From Margaritifera margaritifera (taxonomy: Eukaryota; Mollusca; Bivalvia; Unionida; Margaritiferidae), in contig JAQPZY010001569.1 of assembly GCA_029931535.1 (NCBI GenBank), positions 3,087,001 to 3,151,000 on the forward strand: a DNA stretch of 64,000 nucleotides. The letters run 5' to 3'. The translations under genes and the position numbers were made by a program. This document shows positions 32,485-45,763 of the stretch, piece by piece; positions within the stretch are counted from its first letter, which is position 1; every line of letters begins with the position of its first letter. The notes under the pieces were generated by a model. It saw only the letters and a list, made by a program, of their open reading frames with translations. It was not told the DNA's origin and ran no database searches.

Positions 32485-35400
32485 GATTCTGCTTTTTCTG
32501 TGATTCTGTTATTTTTCTGGTTCAGTTCATCAAAGTAACATCATAAATGGCAGGTACATGTCTAGAAACACAGAGTATAAAAATGTGAAATTTAAAGTAC
32601 GTTATTTTTTTATAAATAAATGTTTTATGGATTCTGCAAAATTTTAAAATCTGATTAATATTTATTACTTTCTGAAGTCTGTTTAATGTATGGTCTCTTT
32701 TAATACATTAATTACTCAGGGTGTGAAGAGGGAAAAACACAATTTCTTTTCTGAAAAACTAGGATACCAATGATATTTTTTTTTTACAATACTTATAATT
32801 ATTATGACTGTTAACTATATTAAAGCTTCTTTGCTGATTTATACTAAATTTTTTAAAATAAATAATAGTCATTTTAAATCAGTCCTGAAATTTAATTTGC
32901 AAAACTTGGTAAGAGACTCAGGTAAAGACAGGCTAAACTGCAGCCAAAATGGGTACAGGTAAGGAATGAGATATCAAGTTACCTGTTCTAAGGTATGAAT
33001 AATGTGTACACCCCCACTCCAACACCCTTGATAAACATACCCACCCCAGGGACGATTCCAAAAATAACATTTTGGGGCCCAAATCCCTAGAATTTGGAAC
33101 TTTTCATTGCAAAACAAGTACACCGCTCCCTCTATCACTCACAAACTCGCTTACAATGCGGGGTCAGGCGAGGATCCCATTTTTTAAAACTAGAAAATAC
33201 CACAAAAATTGGCCCCTACTTGTTGAACGTGAAAAAAAAAAAGCGATCAAAATTAGTAAATAAAACCTTGATATATCACTCATTTTATTGTTGAAAACAG
33301 TGGTTAGTACCCGGAAATTTGAATCAACATCATGCAATTTTCAACTTATAAAAAGAAGTCATATGTTTTGTTCAATTTTCTTTCCAAAACAACATTCTCA
33401 GTACACTGTAAATAACAATATTTGACGAAATTTCAATAAATGAAAATGTCACTAATGCCTACTGGTGGTACCATTTACAAAAATAAATACCAATTAAATC
33501 AGTTTTGTCAAGTGAAATTTGTGTTTTCTATCTTTTAGTTCGGTTTCAGTGTAATCATCATAAATGCAATGTGCCCTCTTGTATTCAAACGTGAAAAATA
33601 TCATTCAACCATCACAGCTATGTCTGCGAGCATTTCCGTAAGAACCTAATTAAGTGCCGACCATTTTTCTCTGACTTGCGAAAGTATTTGTTGTGTTATT
33701 ACAATCAATTAAAAGCAGACCTGCTTTGTATTATCACGTGAATTATGTCTTTTGTATCAAATCAAATAAAGGGGCTGGAATAAAAGAAAAGTTAAAAGGT
33801 GTGCAAATCCTACCAACATAAGAGCTAGCAGTCACGGCCGTGTGTCAGGTCAACTTATTTCAATTGATCAATCAAACGTGGTTATAAATATTATTATGTA
33901 AGTAATATAATTAAACTACTTTCAATTAGCCTACTCATTCACAAAGATAGTAAGGCAACCAAGCGAAATGAGGATTTGGTGAATATAAAGCTGTTTCACC
34001 GATACGGTTCATTATGGAGAAGCTATTTCCAGAGTTTGTATTGAACTTAAAATTTCTAAATTGCCACTCTGAGATTTCCTCAAGGATGAGAAGAAATTTC
34101 ACTATTACTTGCAATGAAATCACGGCATCCATATTTTATTAATAGAACAATAAATAAATCGAGTTTCGACTTTGACGGTTGTTTCATGAAATAAATGTCC
34201 CTAGTTTTTTAAAAAAGGAATCTTGTTTTGTTGTGAATCAACAACAACAAAAAGCAGTGACGTAATACACAATATTTTCACGTACACGTTGTTGAAACCA
34301 CTTGGACTAATGTTGTTAACGATCTTTCAGAGGTTGGAAAATAAAGGTAATTTACAACTACATTAGAAAAAAGCTCTTTATTGACAATTATTCCCAATGC
34401 AATTATAAAATAAGTATTCAGCCATTAAACAGCCCCGTTACCCCCCCCCCCCTGCAGTTTTCTCAATTCCAGCTGGGATGGCATCCCCTTCTTAATTTTG
34501 TTGAGGTCCCTTGGTAACTCAGTATAGTGCGGTCAATATTTTTGGACCCCGTTGTGCACGAGTTATCGAGGGAGAGGTGTTTTTTGGGGAATTTTTAACA
34601 TGTCGGTTCTTGGTTTCTAACCTCATAACTCTCATATTCTGTTGCAATTTATTTTCAGATATTCCTTTGTAGCAGATTTTAAAAAATTAATATTACAAAA
34701 AAAAATTAGGTATATAATTTCTTGTTTTGTAGAGAAAATGCCTTTTTAATAGTAGAAGTTGCAGTTATGTTGTGTTCTTGGAATTAATTTTTTTTTTTAT
34801 AACAAGTCCTTAATATAAACATTTTTTATCTGTTTATTCATCTAACATAATGTAACTTTAGGTTGCATTATAATAATTATATTACAGGTGTTATTGGAAT
34901 AAAGGTGCCCTATGATCATATGGCACTATTAGTTAGTTTCACATATAATTAACATTTTGTGTTTCAAAGGATCGGAATCTTTGCAAGCACTTTTCAAAAA
35001 CAAAACCCACTTTTTGGAAATTCAGGACTTTTCAAGGCAACCCTCTGAAATTCAAGGAATTTTCAAGGCTGTATGAACTCTGCTATAGGTTGCTATATCC
35101 AGAAAAAGTAAATATATTGTATGTTTTAAAGATGTACTTTGTTTTACAGATATGACAAACAAGTTGATTATGCTTATTTTGCTAAATAATCCATAAACAA
35201 AGTTGCTTTTTTTATTTTTTTGACCGCAGATATATTTGGACTGTTGGAGTACCAACAATTTCCAGGGTTCAGGGGACAACATTCCCCAGTGGTCACACTT
35301 TGGTCCCTGTATGGTATGATTTGGACTATTACATACGTATATATTGGCCATCACTTTTTCATCACTGAAGATCAAACCCAAAATAGTTAAGGTGCAATTG

Positions 35401-37230
35401 AGCACCAATTTCAAGGCAGGGGAAGAAATATCCAATGCCCGTATACCTGGGACAACTAAAAATTAATGCAGGAGAACCATTTTTCCCAAAGTGAAAGCCC
35501 AGTAGGGCAACCGAAAGTGTTATTAAAAAAAGATCATGAAAATTATTATAATTGAATATTATATAATTTCCAATGACAAATATTTGATCATTAAATTGTC
35601 CCTCTGGGTACTTACAGAAGGGTGCCCAAATTATCTCCTTATAATTATGTAGTACCGGTAGTTGAGTATAGGCTGATGGTTATTGTTAGGAGGCCCCATT
35701 AATCCTTATGGCTGGCTACTCATTATCTGATTAAGTAATCACAGTCCATACTACCAGGCCCTCAGGGTGAACCCTTAAAGAAACAAAACTTGTGAATATT
35801 TGTCTTTTGCCAACACACCAACATATGCTAGCAGTATCTTTCACCTTTGACTTGACACACTTAATGCCTTTGATCCGTATTCCAATTCCTGATGGTCTCA
35901 TGAATAAATAACAATTGTTGTTGCATAATATATTGGCTTGTTGGGTAATCTCACAAATACTCTTTTGGTAGCCTATACCTGCCAACCCCTAGAGAGGTAC
36001 AAGCATAATCTAAGTGGAAAAAAGCACAATTTGAGCATAAAAAGTGTAATCTCTATATTATGTCATAATTACAAGAAACTGTATGAAATATGTACATTTA
36101 TTTTTGCTACTAGCCTGTCTCTGCAATGGTTAAAGTTCTTGTCACAAATGTGCAAAATCCATGTGGATTAGTACCAGAATACAAGCACAAAACAAAATGA
36201 CAAATTATATACACAACATACACTTTAACTTATCGACACATCTAACTTTCCAATGAGTGATCACCAAGTCAATTCCACAAATCCTGGAACGAGCATGATG
36301 TGCTAAACTTGAGTGCTGCATTACATCACTCGCATATTCTTTTTTTTAAATTTCTAAAGCACTATTGACTTGTCTTTTTTCTGAAGATTTCATACATTTT
36401 ATTGTTAAAAGACTGTCAATATTTGACCAAAAATGTTTCATGTCCATTTGTTTTACTACATCAAATTAGTACAGTTTATAAATGGCGCTCACATGTATGC
36501 ATTTCTATGGATACACTCTGAGGGAAAAGCATGCCATAAACCAGGATAGAGAACACTATAGGGATCAAGGAAGGTGCTTCAGTTGTTATAGATCACTTTG
36601 CATCATATAGGATATGCTGGTATGAATAATTTTAGGTAATTAAAAAATATATAGAACAATATATTAAAATTATCTGACAATAAAACAAATATTCAGGATA
36701 TTTAACTGTTAATCAACAGTAAAACCCCTACATAGTCTATATTTGACAAAATCTGTAAAACTGTACCGAGTTTTAAAAGGAAACTAATGTTGTGATGATT
36801 ACTAAAATTTCTCAATGTGTACACGGTATATAGTAACTGAAATAATTAAAAACCCAACCTTTCCCCGTATCAACTAGTCATGCTTACTGTACAGCTATCA
36901 GCTATTTACCGAATACAGAAGCTATTGACAAAATGCATGGTGAATCTTGGTCAAGTTGTCATTGTTTCATTTGCTGTATGCCTTTTACATGTACATCTTC
37001 TTATGACAGGATTCAATTTGTAAGATATATCTTTGTTGAATATATAAGACAATTTAGGTAAAACATCCCTAGGTTGATAGTGATTGTGATTCCCACTGCT
37101 ACATATATTTTTCTTTCTTTGTTACAATTTCCAGCAATCTCAATGGCCAAAACCTGCTCAATAAATTGGGATTATAACTGTAATAGATGAAGCCATGCCC
37201 ACCTGCACTACTTTTCTATATATATATATA
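32485..37230. other. Intergenic; no gene recognised
   Basis: The 5' side of the minus-strand gene. 35005-35085 carries a dispersed repeat tail ('ggaaattcaggacttttcaa', 'tgaaattcaaggaattttca') related to the 30-bp minisatellite at 14982. Homopolymer C runs lie at 34441-34452. Open frames at 35052-35435 and 35731-35985 (minus) overlap repeats or lack supporting motifs. No RNA gene was seen. Confidence 0.4.
35170..35325 (-). repeat. Dispersed repeat, copy 1 (minus orientation)
   Basis: Its reverse complement ('ataccatacagggaccaaag', 'tggggaatgttgtcccctga', 'ggaaattgttggtact') matches 45279-45420 on the plus strand. The short open frame here is a by-product. Confidence 0.65.
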
Positions 37231-40200
37231 GTCGTTTCTCCTATTCTCACGGGTCGCCTATTCTCGTGCTATTGACTATTTCTGTTCTAAATAGATACTT
37301 GCACCATCTGCCAGTCATTTATAACGGCAGTTTTGTTAAACAGAAGTGTTTGATCTTAACCAATAACAAATTTTATCAACAATTTTTCCTTTGTTGGAAA
37401 TAAATAAGAAAATAATAAATCAATAGAAAATGTTCAAAAGTCCTACTTTCCTTTTATCCCCCTGTCCAAATACAAGTCTCCTACGTCTCGTACCGTAAGC
37501 CAAATCACATCCCACTTGGCTGAATGAGGTTACGACTTGATGATGGTTTACAACGATGCAAGCATAGTCACATGATTGACCTTGTTTACATATTACTCAT
37601 TGCCAAAATCATGGTAGAGAATAAGGATCATTGTATTTAAACCTTGACGTCGTCCATGAATGTTGCAATTGTGTATGACTCTATCTGCTGATATAATTGA
37701 TGCTATGCTAAAATATATAAATGAAATTATGCCAGTAATCCTTATTATTACTACATTACGAGAAAACCTGTAATAAATACGTAATATCCAATTAATTCTT
37801 ATACTTAATACTGACAAAACTATAAAAGAGTAAAAATGGAAGATTGATGTTTCCAGAAAACATCACAGCTGCTGTTAGAAAATTCAGGATTTATTCCTTT
37901 GATAGCATGTCCATAAAAGATGTGCAAGTAACACAGTGAACCATATACCAAAATGTAGAGCACGAAATTTTGCAAAGAATTTTTGTTGTTGTTGTTATTT
38001 AAAACAAAAAAGCCCCTTACAAAATCATCTACATAACAGCAGGTGACTTTTGACAAACACAATAGCAATGTGTATGAGATCAGAGGTCTCAGAGTCCAAA
38101 GTCGCCGATCCAGAGGCGCTTATTAATTACAAACAGCTAATGATTGTAAATTAGGGAAAATGTGGTGGACTTGCTATACTTAAAATTCTAGTATTGTAAC
38201 GATAATAACGTAGCCAGGGGGCGCTTCAGTCGGCAGGATACCCCTGTTTATGGGGCTCCCATTCTTTTAATTCTGAGTGGATTATTTCATGGATGGCGGC
38301 AACATTTTATGTCATCATCTGCGCATAGGAAACCATGTAGCTTTCCTTTGAAACCCAGCGGTATTGGTAAGAACTTTATATGGCTCTGAGAAAAGTTTCA
38401 TGAAAAATCGTGAAACTGTTTGGATCAGGGAAGGTTTCAATCAGGAGAGATTTTATTTATGTATCTAAATATGGAATGTGTCAAGAAATTTATATGATTT
38501 CTCTTCCTTTTGTGGGAATAGAGCTGCGTTTAAACATACCCCCCTGCTCATTTTAACCGGAAATGCATATCAGTTCTCTCCCTTGAACAGCTGTAAGCGG
38601 TAGCAACGATATTTATACTCTGTTTGGTTTTATCATTACTTTTACAATGCAGCATCAAACTTGCTTGATACATATGGTTATCAAATAAATCAAATAAATG
38701 TAGTAAAAAAAAAAAGATTCATACAAATTTGCAATTGAATCTTGTACAGATGTGGTTGTTTTCTGCTAGAATAAGGTGCACCCCCCCCCCCAACCTGCAA
38801 GTTTTTATTTTTTTTTGCATGTCGCATGTTGATGTTCATGATGTTGAACTTGATCAACATGATGTTCACTTTTGTAACATCCTTCACCCTACATAAACAT
38901 ATTCATTTGTCTGTGCTTTTATCATTATTTTCCCTTTAACAAAAATAATCTGATATTGTTATGTCACAAAAGATATCAGTACTAAAACAAAAAGGGTAAA
39001 ACTGAAAAAGTATATACTGTATTGAACTTTTCACAAGAAATTTATAGAAAAAAAATAATTATTCTATGATGATTTGGAATTGTAAAAACAATATTTTGAG
39101 ATTAATTAGCACTGACAAGTATCATCAGGTGACCTTTTATTTTTCCTGTTCACTGCCTAGGATTCTGCTGGTTTTATATGGCGAGTTCAGTACTTAATAC
39201 ATTTTACAAGATAAATGATTGCCATTCTTTTATGAGATTCTGCATAATTCTAAACAAGCTGTTCACATAATTTGGCTTCTGGATTTTACATAACTCATAA
39301 TTGCAAATTCTGAGTAACTGAAACCGCAAAGTTTGTTTTGGCCGAGGCACATTTCCCAAAGATGTCCTCTTATATAGCACATAAATTTGTAAATTATGCC
39401 TCAATTACAGTCTGGATATATTCAGTAGTGACCACTTGAAGAATTAAGCCCAAAAAAACTTCCATTACATGTTTTGTATTTATTATATACACTGCACAAA
39501 AAATGCTAACTTTTTGATGAAAACACGTGTGCAAAAACCATGAAAATGATTCTATTTTCTTTGCAAATTTGTTATTTCTGATCCTTTGACCATCACAAAA
39601 ATACCATATTTATGAACTTGAATGAAATTTTAAATTTGGCCTGTTATGCCGAAGTATCGAGGTGAAAACATGTTTTCAGGTGTTGGCACTACCTCTTCAG
39701 CGAATAATTGAATATATAATTGTATAGACTCATGACAACTGTAAATATTTAATATTTTAAAACTGTTCATTTTAAGTTTTCTGCTTCGCACAACAATGTG
39801 TTGTGTTATTACTGACATTGGTCCTGTTTTAGCCCCTGTACAGCGATTACATCATTTGCCGCGAGAATACGAGAATCTCGTTTTATATTTCGGTAGACAC
39901 AGTATATGCTATTGGAATTTGTGTATCGCAAAATTGGGATCATTTACAATATTTCCTGAATACAGGATTGGAGATAAATAAACTAGTATGGCAACTTTCA
40001 TTAACAGGTAAATTACTGTCTTTTATTCGTTATTTATTTCTTGTTTAGTACCGCGAGAATAAGGTACACCAGTATCGTCCCACACCCTATTTTGAGGCTA
40101 CCCTATTTTGACACAGTGTCATAAACTCCCAGTTTTCGAGAGAACGCATCTTTCAGTGACGTCACAACCACAACATTAATGTACACTGATCAACATCGAG

Positions 40201-41654
40201 CCACACAGGCAGAAATTTTTTTAGCAAATCCTATCCTTATCGGTTGTGAAATGAAACAAACAAACATACCATGAAAAAAAACCCATTTCACTAATTCTCT
40301 TTTTTTCAACAAGCAAGTCCTCATAAAAATCCTTACTAACTATTCTGACGGGGCAAATCAACTTCCCGCCATAATAGGCATCCAGTCTGCTACTCAATAT
40401 GTGCTAGCATCATGACTCACAGCTGATAACTGCATCAGTAGCACTGTTTAGAAAGGTGTACAATGTTATACAGTTTCATGTGGATCTGTCATAACTGATT
40501 TTCAGAGGTGGTTCTTTGTTATTATAATTTGTGGAAATTTAAAAGAAACATAGTTTTACAATATATTTCATAATTAAATTAGTATCCTTTACATTTTTGC
40601 TTATTTAAATCAAAGTATTAGGATTTTTTATCTGATAATTAAGCAATTTTACTTTAACAGTAAATTTTCAATAATCTTTTAAGACATTCTTGATATTTAA
40701 CTTGTTTTGACCATTTTACTTTAACAGTAAATTTTCAATAATCTTTTAAGACATTCTTGATATTTAACTTGTTTTGACCAATTTATTTATTTAAGATTTC
40801 TTTGATAATGGCATGAATGATAAATAATGAAAATAAAACCTTCTCCTGTAATTTGATGTCTCCTGTCTTTGATTATTTGCATTCTGGATAAATAAGTTGT
40901 GAAGGATGCAAAACAGTTTAGATGTTCCAAAAACAGTACATTCAAAGATTGAGGTTCTGCATGTTCACAATGCCAATTAAGTATTGGGAAAAGGTCATAT
41001 GCTGAATCCAATTATTTTATAATTATAACTACACAATTTTATAATAATACCATCATGATTTTTCCAAATTTGATTCTTTTTCCTTTCGAGACAAAATCTG
41101 TACCAAAACCAAATTAATGATAAATGTAAGAAAAGTTTAGGTATGCCAAGTTCAATTTCTGTCTGTAATTTTTCCCATAAACTTGAGTTTTCTATGTCCT
41201 ATTGATGTTCCTCTGTAATATAGTTTTTTTTCCCCGCGCATATGTACAATGGTGTCACTAACAAAATAGACTTCTGTGAAGTGCGTCATAATGGGTGACG
41301 TAATACACAAACTTTTCGACGAGGGGTCGTCTGGTTGAAAGCATGCAAGGAAGAGTATTAGGGAATATATCATTGTCATTTTTGATGCACGCTTTGCTAA
41401 AATAACTAATGTTTCTATACTAATGAGAGGTATCACTATGAAAGGAGTATATTTCTGAAAAAGGTGAAAGTGAGTTCTTAAGTGCATCAAAATAGGGGAG
41501 TCCAGGATATACTCAATAAGGACTATATTTCGAACCAGGAATCACTAAAATGCAGACTTCTTATGTAACACTTTGAAAATAAATATGATACAAATGATAT
41601 AAACTAAATATTTTACCGACTTAATTTAAATATCATAAGCGATGCTAATAAGTA
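37231..41654. other. Intergenic; repeat-like fragments, no gene recognised
   Basis: 37231-37275 ('cctattctcacgggtcgcct', 'attctcgtgctattg') and 40046-40066 ('accgcgagaataaggtac') form a loose inverted pair that might be ends of an old element. 40646-40779 is a 67-bp perfect tandem duplication ('actttaacagtaaattttca'). A C run with neighbouring T run lies at 38780-38815. No open frame shows recognisable motifs. Confidence 0.4.
40646..40779 (+). repeat. 67-bp tandem duplication
   Basis: Two essentially identical 67-bp units, starting near 40646 and 40713, contain 'attttcaataatcttttaag' and 'atatttaacttgttttgacc'. The near identity implies a recent event. Confidence 0.85.
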
Positions 41655-44600
41655 TCGTCGTGGCATCAGTTTCGGAACGTCATGTGTTTTGGAGCGGCCA
41701 TTTTATTTTGTTGGTATCACGTGATAACATGCAGCTGATGACGCAATTTTCAGAAGTTTTGTTGACAGTCCTTTCACGCTTTGCTACAAGTAAAGAAAAT
41801 GCTTTGAATTCGTCTAAGTGCCGTAAGTATACACATTATTCATAACAATTGCCAAAAAACATAAAATTTCCTAAGACACTTTCATACCCATTCAAAATAC
41901 ATTTTTTCCCCCCATAATATCAATGAATTGAAACGTTTGGTACAACTTGATTTGTTGTCGTCTGTCAAATGAATAAAATCAGGTGACTTCTTATCTCCGC
42001 CCACTGCTCAGTTATTTTTTCCTACGGAAGCCCATTAAGGGAATAATTATAAATTTTGCTGTTTAATTTAATGGGATATTTTTTATTTTTTTATCTTCTT
42101 ATTTGATGTTTTTAATACAGAAAAAAAGAGTAATTGATTTTAATGAAATAAATAAAAAAAATTTAGTGATAAATACTTATATATTGGAAAGTTAACATTT
42201 ACATAATTTTTTTAAAGAAAAAGTATTAAACAATTTTAACAATGTCATAAATACATTACGCGCATTTTTCCATGATTTTCAGAATGGTGGAAACATGCAT
42301 CAACACTATCGTCGTTATGACCAAGAAGCTTTAACTAAAGCATACATGGATATTAAGGAGAAAAAAATGCCAGTTAAAAAGGCAGCAAGGTTGCAAAGTG
42401 TTCCCGAAACAACTTTACGCCAACGTGTCATTGGTGAAGTGGACATTGACACCGTTAAATCGGGGAAAAATCCATTATTTTCCTTGGAGCATGAAGCTAG
42501 GCTTGTAGACCACATTTCTCTTTTGGCGAAAGTGGGCTATGGTTATACCCGTTCAGATGTATGTAATTTGGCTAATGACCATGCGGTTGATATTGGACTT
42601 CGTCAGAAGGATAATCCATTATCACTGCAGTGGTATCGCAGCTTCATATCACGATGACCTAATTTAACTGTTAAAAAACCAAGGTCTCTCGCAATCGCAC
42701 GTGCAAAATCGACATCAAGAGAGAAAGTAACCGCATATTTTGAGGAACTGGAGAAAATCATGAACACTTATAACCTGAAGGAAAAACCGCAGTACATTTA
42801 CAACATCGATGAGAAGGGCATTTCCGATAATCATACCCCTCCTTTTGTAGTCGCCGATAAAAAATCGAAACCTGTCGCAATTACCAGTGGAATGTCATAT
42901 AATGTGACTGTTTTATCGGCCGGGAATACTTTAGGTTCATCCATTCCGGCTTATTTTATATTTCCGGGAAAGCGAATGAGAAATGAATTGCTTGAGGTTG
43001 CAACAACTGGTGTTTCTGGTACTGTTAGTGAGACTGGATGGTCCAATGGTCAAGTATTCAGGAAATATCTCGAGGAACATTTCATCAGCTATGTACAAAG
43101 GCGTGATCCATCTCAGCCACTGCTTCTGTTGTATGACGGACACAGATCACACGTATCTTTGGCAGTCATTGATTGAGCAAAACAACATAACATCCTTCTT
43201 TTCGTATTACCGCCTCACACTAGTCATGTTCTACAACCACTTGACGTCAGATGTTTCGGACCGTTTCAGAAAATATACAATAATGAAAGGGCAAAATTCA
43301 TTAGAGAAATGTCATCATCATCTGTTCCTAAGCACGCCATATGTGACATAGCATGCAGAGCCTACAACTTAAGTCTGTCTGGTACAAATCTTCGATCATC
43401 TTTTAAAAAATGTGGAATCTACCCCTTCAACCCATCTGCTATACCAGCTACAGTATTCCAACATGAAAGCAATGACTCTGATTCCAATGAAGTTACCAAC
43501 CATACCATCTCTCCACAAAATAACCAATGTTTTATTCCCAAAGAGGACAAAGCAGTAGGTTGTCATGCTCCGAGTCCAAGCAGTGGAGCTGCTGGTTTCT
43601 TCAGCAAGAAGGAGAGTGTATTACTGGACAAATCAATGAATACCACTAAGAAACGCAAAGTCCTAACGGCTATAGTTGGTGGAAAGCCAATAACAGAGGA
43701 TAGTATTGCGCAGGAAATAATTGGACATCTCGAAATGCAATCGTCAAAAAAAGCAAAGAAAAATGAGGAAAACTGAAAAACATACAAGCCTAAGGAATCT
43801 TCACTATCTGAGTGTTCAAAAAAGTCAGGGAAACAAATAAAGCTTACACACCCTATTAAGATCCAGTCAGATGGTGTTAATATGACTGGTACATCGGGCA
43901 AGCATGTAATATCAGTACGGGAATCGGAAGAAACGGATGACTCTGAGTTTGTAGATGACGGTGAACTTCCTGTGTATGCAAACAAGAACAGCCTGTTGCC
44001 ATGAAACACAATGATTACATCGAATTCGTCAGTTGGGCACAGTGTTGTGTTCAAGGATGCAGTCACTGGGTTCATTTGAAGTATTGTACCGAAGTAAGAG
44101 TCTTGAGGCGGAATGAGGTCTTCAACTGTCCCTGTCATCCCGAACTGCCAAGGAAAACTATGGCAGACTGTAGAGATGTTTAAAGAAAGTTTTCTCATGT
44201 GTACATAACTAATTTTGCAGTTAACAGTTAAATTTTCAGTTTGAACCAGCTTAAAAAATTATCCCTCAACATTCGTTAATTCTTTTCTGTTAATAAAAAT
44301 AAGCAGAAGAGATAGAAATACAATAAGAAAGAAAAATATTGATTCATACTAAGATGACAATTGTTATGTTCGCCAATGTAGCCAGTTTGTGCCACCATAC
44401 ATGTCTTTTATCATATCTACGATGGCCGCGAGTGGCGCTGTGATCAACCACTCCGAAACAGATGACGTTATAAACAAGGTAAGCGAAACGGAGTACGCAT
44501 AAATAAACTCTCACGGAACAAAGGTCAGTGGGCATAAATAGTTTGAAACTTTGACTTTCTGTGCCATTATCACGATCATTCTTAGTGTAAATGAAGTTTT

Positions 44601-44672
44601 AATAAAACTTACATTGTTTACGAATTATTCCGCGATTACTTCTTAAGGGCTCCGAAACTGATACCGCGAGGA
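41655..44672 (+). mobile_element. 3,018-bp pogo-type transposon with TA duplication
   Basis: The left end 'tcgtcgtggcatcagtttcg' aligns with the reverse complement of the right end 'tcctcgcggtatcagtttcg', differing at three of 20 positions. TA flanks it at 41653-41654 and 44673-44674. The interior carries one transposase gene (42295-44183) in the same orientation. TIRs have diverged and the gene has stops, so this copy is dead. Confidence 0.85.
42295..44183 (+). pseudogene. Pogo-family transposase (psq HTH, DDE_1, PHD-like C-terminus), broken
   Basis: The reading in one frame from 42295 starts with a pipsqueak-type helix-turn-helix (YDQEALTKAYMDIKEKKMPV ... ETTLRQRV), then a CENP-B-like second HTH (GYGYTRSDVCNLANDHAV). 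The DDE_1 core follows: NIDEKGI (first Asp), LLYDGHRSH (second Asp) and LPPHTSHVLQPLDV (third Asp). A Ser-rich tail and nuclear basic patches (KKRKV) come next. TGA stops interrupt at 42655, 43174, 43774 and 44002. The first two stand where relatives have Trp (SR-W-P, ID-W-AK). The last segment (44001-44183, shifted frame) reads FVSWAQCCVQGCSHWVHLKY, part of a PHD finger. In bivalve genomes such genes are often labelled 'clz9-like'. It has no function as it stands. Confidence 0.85.
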
Positions 44673-44674
44673 TA

Positions 44675-45192
44675 TATTTTAACTGAATAGGCATACTCTT
44701 CGTAGCATTGGCATTGTTTTTTTGGTGCCAGTAGTTTTGGGAGTGTTCCCTCAATTGGTGTACAGGCGACAGGCGCTTCGGGAAGTCCTAGTCATTAGGA
44801 TACTCAATCGCTTTTGTAACGGATTTTCTTAGTTCAGTTTAATAGCTATATTCAGGAAAATGGTGATTTTCAAGCATGCTTCAGTTTAAAGTTTGGCGCG
44901 TGATACAGTAGACGGAGTCTGCCGGGCATGTGTGAATGACCTCAAGCATTCAATCCATTATCTATTATGATACTGTTAACAATCAAAAGTTATTCCAGAC
45001 TAAACAAATAAAGTTTAGTTTACAAACCATTTTTTCCCCATAGCTTAAATCTGACCCCACAGGAGCAGAAAATCTACATTACGCTGAGCCACCATTTCCC
45101 TTGGCATCTGTGCTAGCCTAGTACGCATGCGTGTATTCTTTGACATGTGCAGACTAATAGTTTTGACTTTTACCATATTTTGTTCACCTTCG

Positions 45193-45194
<2 letters not shown>
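44675..45194. other. No gene recognised
   Basis: It is unique sequence between the pogo element and the AT microsatellite, with no exon or repeat recognised. Confidence 0.4.

Positions 45195-45278
<84 letters not shown>
45195..45278. repeat. (AT)n microsatellite, ~42 units
   Basis: It is an uninterrupted AT dinucleotide run of about 84 bases. Its right edge abuts a copy of the dispersed repeat at 45279-45420. Open frames of alternating Ile-Tyr across it are artefacts. Confidence 0.95.
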
Positions 45279-45281
<3 letters not shown>

Positions 45282-45420
45282 AATTATACCATACGGCGAC
45301 AAAAGCGCGACCATTGGGGAACAATGTCCCCGAACCTTGAAATTGTTGGTACACTAGTAGTCAAAACATTTTTACGGGCAAGAAAATAGACAAAGCAACT
45401 TTTTTATGGGCTAGTTAACA
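45279..45420 (+). repeat. Dispersed repeat, copy 2 (plus orientation)
   Basis: 'accattggggaacaatgtcc' and 'gaaattgttggtacactagt' match the reverse complement of 35170-35325, including the downstream 'aaagcaactttttttatggg'. Confidence 0.65.
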
Positions 45421-45669
45421 AACCAAGCTTAATTAAATTCAGTTTTAAAATAGTTCGAGTTTGGTATGTCACATTCGAAAAATAAATAGCATCTATGAAA
45501 AACAGTCTATATTGGCTTTTCTGAAAATAGCGACTTTTAATTTTTACTTTTTTTCTACTATGCAATCTATATATAATATGGTTACAATTTTAAATCATAG
45601 TATAGAAAGAAAAGAGATATTTAAAAAGTGACAATAGAAAAAATATTCGTCGTAGAAGAACTATTTAAA

Positions 45670-45762
<93 letters not shown>
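45670..45762. repeat. (TA)n microsatellite, second array
   Basis: A TA run of about 93 bases with one 'ttta' interruption near 45693. It lies 400 bases from the first array. Confidence 0.95.

Positions 45763-45763
<1 letters not shown>

Noticed and set aside
35052..35435. 127-codon minus-strand open frame as a gene
   Set aside because: Much of it lies in a dispersed repeat also found at 45.3 kb, where the frame is not kept.
37231..40066. Possible element between 'cctattctcacgggtcgcct' and 'accgcgagaataaggtac'
   Set aside because: Only about 13 of 15 bases pair, the left motif is itself doubled, and no target duplication was found.
40082..41500. Possible element bounded by 'ccctattttgacac' and 'tgcatcaaaataggg'
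   Set aside because: The pairing is limited to about 11 bases, with a second left motif 17 bases away and no matching flanks.
42655..44004. Alternative genetic code or readthrough of TGA as Trp
   Set aside because: Both host genes use Trp as TGG, and the transposase also has a frameshift. Decay is simpler, so the all-TGA pattern is kept only as an observation.
43563..44198. 211-codon minus-strand open frame
   Set aside because: It is antisense to the pogo transposase tail, with Ser/Phe-rich composition and no motif. It is a shadow.
45045..45389. Open frames with long Ile-Tyr runs
   Set aside because: They are translations of the AT microsatellite.
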